NCBI GenBank assembly: GCA_964487925.1
Contig: CAZASZ010000006.1
Span: forward strand, 1-52,289
DNA: 52,289 nucleotides
Source of the DNA: RI-283 sp964487925
GTDB taxonomy: Bacteria > Pseudomonadota > Gammaproteobacteria > SZUA-140
Direction: 5' to 3'
This document shows, piece by piece, positions 52,148-52,289 of this stretch. The notes under the pieces are model-generated. The model worked only from the letters and a program-made list of their open reading frames with translations, made no database searches and had not been told where the DNA came from. The position numbers and the translations under genes were made by a program. The first letter of the stretch is position 1. Each line of letters begins with the position of its first letter.

Positions 52148-52167
52148 ATTACATCAGGGAGCGTTCG

Positions 52168-52289
52168 TTAAACGCTAAAAGACGAACCACACCCACACGT
52201 GGTCGTGGCATTGGGGTTACGAATCACAAATTGTGCGCCTTCGATCCCCTCGCTGTAATCGATCTCAGCACCGACGAGATACTGAAAAC
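52168..52289 (-). CDS. erpA: Iron-sulfur cluster insertion protein ErpA, partial
   Basis: The last 39 codons and stop of an A-type iron-sulfur carrier; the start lies beyond the window. The visible tail FQYLVGAEIDYSEGIEGAQF is followed by VIRNPNATTTCGCGSSFSV. The CGCG pair carries two of the three conserved cluster-binding Cys. ErpA delivers clusters to apo-proteins such as isoprenoid enzymes. The tail YLVGAEIDY and the neighbouring anmK and M23 genes favour ErpA over the related IscA. Confidence 0.92.
   Translation of the reverse strand, partial: FQYLVGAEIDYSEGIEGAQFVIRNPNATTTCGCGSSFSV

Overview
The window looks like a chromosomal segment of a motile, Gram-negative gammaproteobacterium. I favour an autotrophic or sulfur-oxidising lineage of the Chromatiales type, but that is an inference from gene content. 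The basis is the gene orders carA-carB-greA and rlmE-ftsH-folP-glmM, the tyrS / M23 peptidase / anmK / erpA block, a RpoN/FliA-type flagellar filament cluster, a Calvin-cycle-type aldolase in a tkt-gap-pgk-pyk-fba cluster, and a periplasmic alpha-carbonic anhydrase. No Rubisco gene lies in the window, so autotrophy is not shown directly. I saw no rRNA, tRNA, CRISPR array, insertion sequence or prophage.

Layout. 1-3.5 kb (+): the end of an ABC-type periplasmic binding protein, translationally coupled to a GacS/BarA-like hybrid histidine kinase. 3.5-11.5 kb (-): tkt, gap, pgk, pyk, fba, then tatD; hairpins after gap and after fba probably set relative expression. 11.8-14.4 kb: a thioredoxin-fold protein, a secreted alpha-carbonic anhydrase with a His-rich linker, and two small membrane proteins of unknown function. 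14.6-20.3 kb (-): fliC, flaG, fliD, fliS, a fliT-like gene and a PilZ-like gene, with a candidate sigma-28 promoter before fliC and a candidate sigma-54 promoter before fliD. 20.3-24.4 kb (-): prfB (with its programmed +1 frameshift), lysS, hemN. 24.4-34.6 kb: rlmE-ftsH-folP-glmM and carA-carB-greA on the minus strand, with yhbY on the plus strand between greA and rlmE. 34.9-38.6 kb (+): alaC-like aminotransferase, hom, thrC. 38.6-42.8 kb (-): a Sel1-repeat protein, a pitrilysin-type M16 protease and a broken type IV prepilin gene. 42.8-47.1 kb (+): mfd and a cupredoxin-like lipoprotein. 47.1-52.3 kb: tyrS (-), an M23 endopeptidase and anmK (+), a TorF-type outer-membrane protein (-), and the end of erpA (-).

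How the parts work together. Tkt, Gap, Pgk and Fba catalyse steps shared by the Calvin cycle and central sugar metabolism, and Pyk drains carbon to pyruvate. The carbonic anhydrase would interconvert CO2 and bicarbonate in the periplasm. FliC is exported with FliS and capped by FliD; the promoter arrangement matches the RpoN-then-FliA hierarchy known from Pseudomonas and Vibrio. CarAB makes carbamoyl phosphate for pyrimidines and arginine; AlaC, Hom and ThrC serve alanine and threonine supply. The M23 enzyme and AnmK belong to peptidoglycan turnover and recycling.

Most of the window is ordinary core genome. The observations I would look at first are a type IV prepilin gene with two in-frame stops, one exactly at the conserved Glu5 codon; a perfect 30-base palindrome inside mfd; the RpoN/FliA promoter pair; recurrent perfect GC-rich hairpins without U-tracts at gene ends; and the binding protein/hybrid kinase pair with a pseudo-receiver. 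I did not find a convincing undescribed multi-gene system.
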